8,134 bases of DNA from JBMYQA01 sp049600855 (GTDB lineage: Bacteria; Bacteroidota; Bacteroidia; Cytophagales; Flammeovirgaceae). The notes under the pieces were generated by a model. It saw only the letters and a list, made by a program, of their open reading frames with translations. It was not told the origin of the DNA and did no database searches. The DNA is taken from positions 1-8,134 of the forward strand of contig JBMYQA010000278.1 in the NCBI GenBank assembly GCA_049600855.1, in the 5' to 3' direction. Shown here piece after piece: positions 6,803 to 8,134 of this stretch (position 1 is its first letter; every line of letters starts with the position of its first letter). Position numbers and translations under genes: made by a program.

Positions 6803-7552
6803 GAATTTTAATTCAGCTTGATCAGGGTAGGTAATCAAGACCCCATTTCGTTTACCGTGGAATACAAAAAAGCTTCCTGCGGCCAAACCAGTTGCATAGG
6901 CATCCGTATATGCGGCTTTCATATCCGTTAAATCTCCTGCTCCACCAAGTGCCACCACGGGAATGGTCACTTCCTCAGCAATGGATCGGATCAAGTCCAA
7001 ATCATAACCGGTGCGCATGCCGTCTTTTTCGATCGACTGCACAATGATTTCCCCTGCGCCTTGCTGTTCAGCTAATTTTGCAAACTCTATTGGCTTATAC
7101 CCCATTCCCTTTTTTCCATTACGTGTATACGTTTGCAAGCCTCCCAAAAACTTCTTTTTCACATCCATGCAAACGGTAATGGTGGAAGAACCAAAGGTAT
7201 CTGCGGCTTGGCGAATAAAATCTGGATTTTCAGCGGCATAACTATTGATGATGACCTTTTCTGCGCCTGCACTAATGATCTTTTGAATATCATCCAATGT
7301 TTTAATTCCCCCACCAACTGCAAAAGGCATATTCGCTTCTTCTCCTACTTTGGTTACAAAATCTAAGGAAATGAGGCGATTTTCTTGACTAGCTTGAATA
7401 TCAAGAAATACCAGTTCATCAGCCTTGAGGTCATTAAATATTCTTACTGCATTAATTGGATCACCAATGTATTTGTAATCCTTAAACTTCTTAGACTTTA
7501 CTAAACCTTTATTTTGTAGCAGTAGTACAGGGATGATTCGAGGTCTGAACAT
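6800..7552 (-). CDS. hisF: HisF-like ammonia-channelling subunit, LPS-locus paralogue (WbuZ-like)
   Basis: A 250-residue (beta/alpha)8-barrel protein, the normal HisF length (about 250-258), homologous to the cyclase subunit of imidazole glycerol phosphate synthase. Phosphate-binding loops are recognisable as AVGGGI (78-83) and ALGGAG (201-206), with DGMRTGYD at 177-184. HisF normally begins with an IIxCLDV-like strand whose Asp11 is essential for cyclisation. Here the strand reads RIIPVLLLQ and residue 11 is Leu. The second catalytic Asp, D130 in CMDVKK, is present. The residues that gate the ammonia tunnel in Thermotoga HisF have equivalents: R5, E46, K99 and E168. This supports a protein that docks HisH and channels ammonia without making histidine intermediates. 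It starts 8 nt after hisH and precedes wbpG, the expected ammonia user. The start is supported by FRPRIIP, the usual HisF beginning. No Shine-Dalgarno sequence is evident. Confidence 0.93.
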   Translation of the reverse strand: MFRPRIIPVLLLQNKGLVKSKKFKDYKYIGDPINAVRIFNDLKADELVFLDIQASQENRLISLDFVTKVGEEANMPFAVGGGIKTLDDIQKIISAGAEKVIINSYAAENPDFIRQAADTFGSSTITVCMDVKKKFLGGLQTYTRNGKKGMGYKPIEFAKLAEQQGAGEIIVQSIEKDGMRTGYDLDLIRSIAEEVTIPVVALGGAGDLTDMKAAYTDAYATGLAAGSFFVFHGKRNGVLITYPDQAELKF

Positions 7553-7560
7553 GTTGCTGA

Positions 7561-8134
7561 TTATAAATTAATGAAGTTTTTTAATAACAATTCGCCAATA
7601 TCGTGGCTTTTTTCTGGATGATACTGTACCCCAAATATATTTTCTCTTTCGAAAGCGGAAGTAAAGGTGTATTCGTATGTGGTTTCATGTAACACATCTT
7701 CTGGACGATTTGCAATGCAATGGTAAGCATGTACAAAGTAGAATGATGTTTTTTCAGGAAGGCCATTCATGAGCACACTTTCTTTGCGATTTATCACACT
7801 ATTCCAGCCCATATGTGGTACTTTGAAACGTTTGGTATGTTGAACGTTAAAACGAACTACTTCAGCATCAATCCAACCCAAGCCTGTAGCTGCTCCTTCT
7901 TCACTTTTATTCGTCATTAATTGCATTCCCAAACAAATCCCCAACACAGGTTTCTTTTTTTCCAGCACCACTTCATGTAAGGCATCGAGCAAGTTTAATT
8001 GTGCTAAATTTTCCATTGCTTTCTGAAAGTGCCCTACGCCTGGTAAGATGAGCTTATCTGCACGCTCGATGTCTTTGGGGTTTGAGGAAATCATGGGCGC
8101 TACTTTTAATCTGGTTAGTTTTTTCTTAACCGAA
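7561..8134 (-). CDS. hisH: HisH-type glutamine amidotransferase subunit, LPS-locus paralogue (WbuY-like), 5' partial
   Basis: Class I glutamine amidotransferase that hydrolyses glutamine and hands ammonia to its HisF partner. The catalytic triad is visible: the nucleophile Cys in GICLGMQLM (codon 7935-7933), and His and Glu in QYHPEKS near the C-terminus. VPHMGWN and ILPGVGHF are also typical of HisH. An internal ATG lies at 8094, but the frame stays open to the window edge and the 13 codons before it (SVKKKLTRLKVAP) match the usual HisH N-terminal region. The gene therefore starts outside the window, with about 15 residues missing. The Lys after HPE, which in histidine-pathway HisH contacts HisF, is kept. 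The stop lies 8 nt before hisF. Its neighbours (hisF paralogue, wbpG) indicate a role in sugar amidination rather than histidine synthesis; this is inferred from context, as the protein alone would be annotated as histidine HisH. Confidence 0.93.
   Translation of the reverse strand, partial: SVKKKLTRLKVAPMISSNPKDIERADKLILPGVGHFQKAMENLAQLNLLDALHEVVLEKKKPVLGICLGMQLMTNKSEEGAATGLGWIDAEVVRFNVQHTKRFKVPHMGWNSVINRKESVLMNGLPEKTSFYFVHAYHCIANRPEDVLHETTYEYTFTSAFERENIFGVQYHPEKSHDIGELLLKNFINL

Noticed and set aside
7561..8094. hisH starting at the internal ATG at 8094 as a complete gene
   Set aside because: The frame is open to the window edge and the upstream codons match the HisH N-terminal region. Starting at 8094 would delete the first beta-strand, so the gene is 5' partial.
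6800..8134. Housekeeping histidine operon (hisH-hisF)
   Set aside because: HisF lacks Asp11, no other his genes flank it, and the next gene is a WbpG-type sugar amidotransferase in a polysaccharide locus.

Overview
All recognisable genes lie on the minus strand and read from high to low coordinates as one close-packed operon-like run: hisH paralogue (5' end outside the window), hisF paralogue, wbpG-type N-acetyl sugar amidotransferase, wbpE-type aminotransferase, wbpD-type acetyltransferase, wbpB-type oxidoreductase, asnB-type amidotransferase and a family-4-like glycosyltransferase broken near position 150. This is part of a surface polysaccharide (O-antigen or capsule) locus. The moderately AT-rich composition, the near absence of Shine-Dalgarno sequences before the starts, and the style of the glycosyltransferase and AsnB proteins suggest Bacteroidota. 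That taxonomic call is an inference; no marker gene is present.

Right part (8134-5602): HisH and HisF paralogues precede the PP-loop amidotransferase. In this context (WbuY/WbuZ/WbuX, or HisH2/HisF2/WbpG in Pseudomonas aeruginosa O5) HisH splits glutamine, HisF passes the ammonia on, and WbpG uses it with ATP to turn an acetamido group on a sugar into an acetamidino group. The HisF copy has lost the first catalytic aspartate of histidine biosynthesis (position 11 is Leu) but keeps the residues known to gate the ammonia channel.

Middle part (5545-2874): WbpE, WbpD and WbpB homologues make up the oxidation, transamination and N-acetylation steps that turn UDP-GlcNAc uronic acid into UDP-2,3-diacetamido-2,3-dideoxy-glucuronic acid. 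With the amidination trio, the predicted product is a 2-acetamido-3-acetamidino-2,3-dideoxy-hexuronic acid. The UDP-GlcNAc 6-dehydrogenase (WbpA) and the 2-epimerase (WbpI) are not in the window, so gluco or manno configuration cannot be decided.

Left part (2871-1): an AsnB-like glutamine amidotransferase, perhaps amidating a uronic acid carboxylate, overlaps a glycosyltransferase that stops after 301 codons, before its expected donor-binding C-terminal part. The last ~150 bases are very AT-rich and carry a different open frame on the same strand that runs off the window. This looks like an insertion, deletion or assembly junction. No RNA gene, CRISPR array, complete mobile element, promoter or clear terminator was seen.
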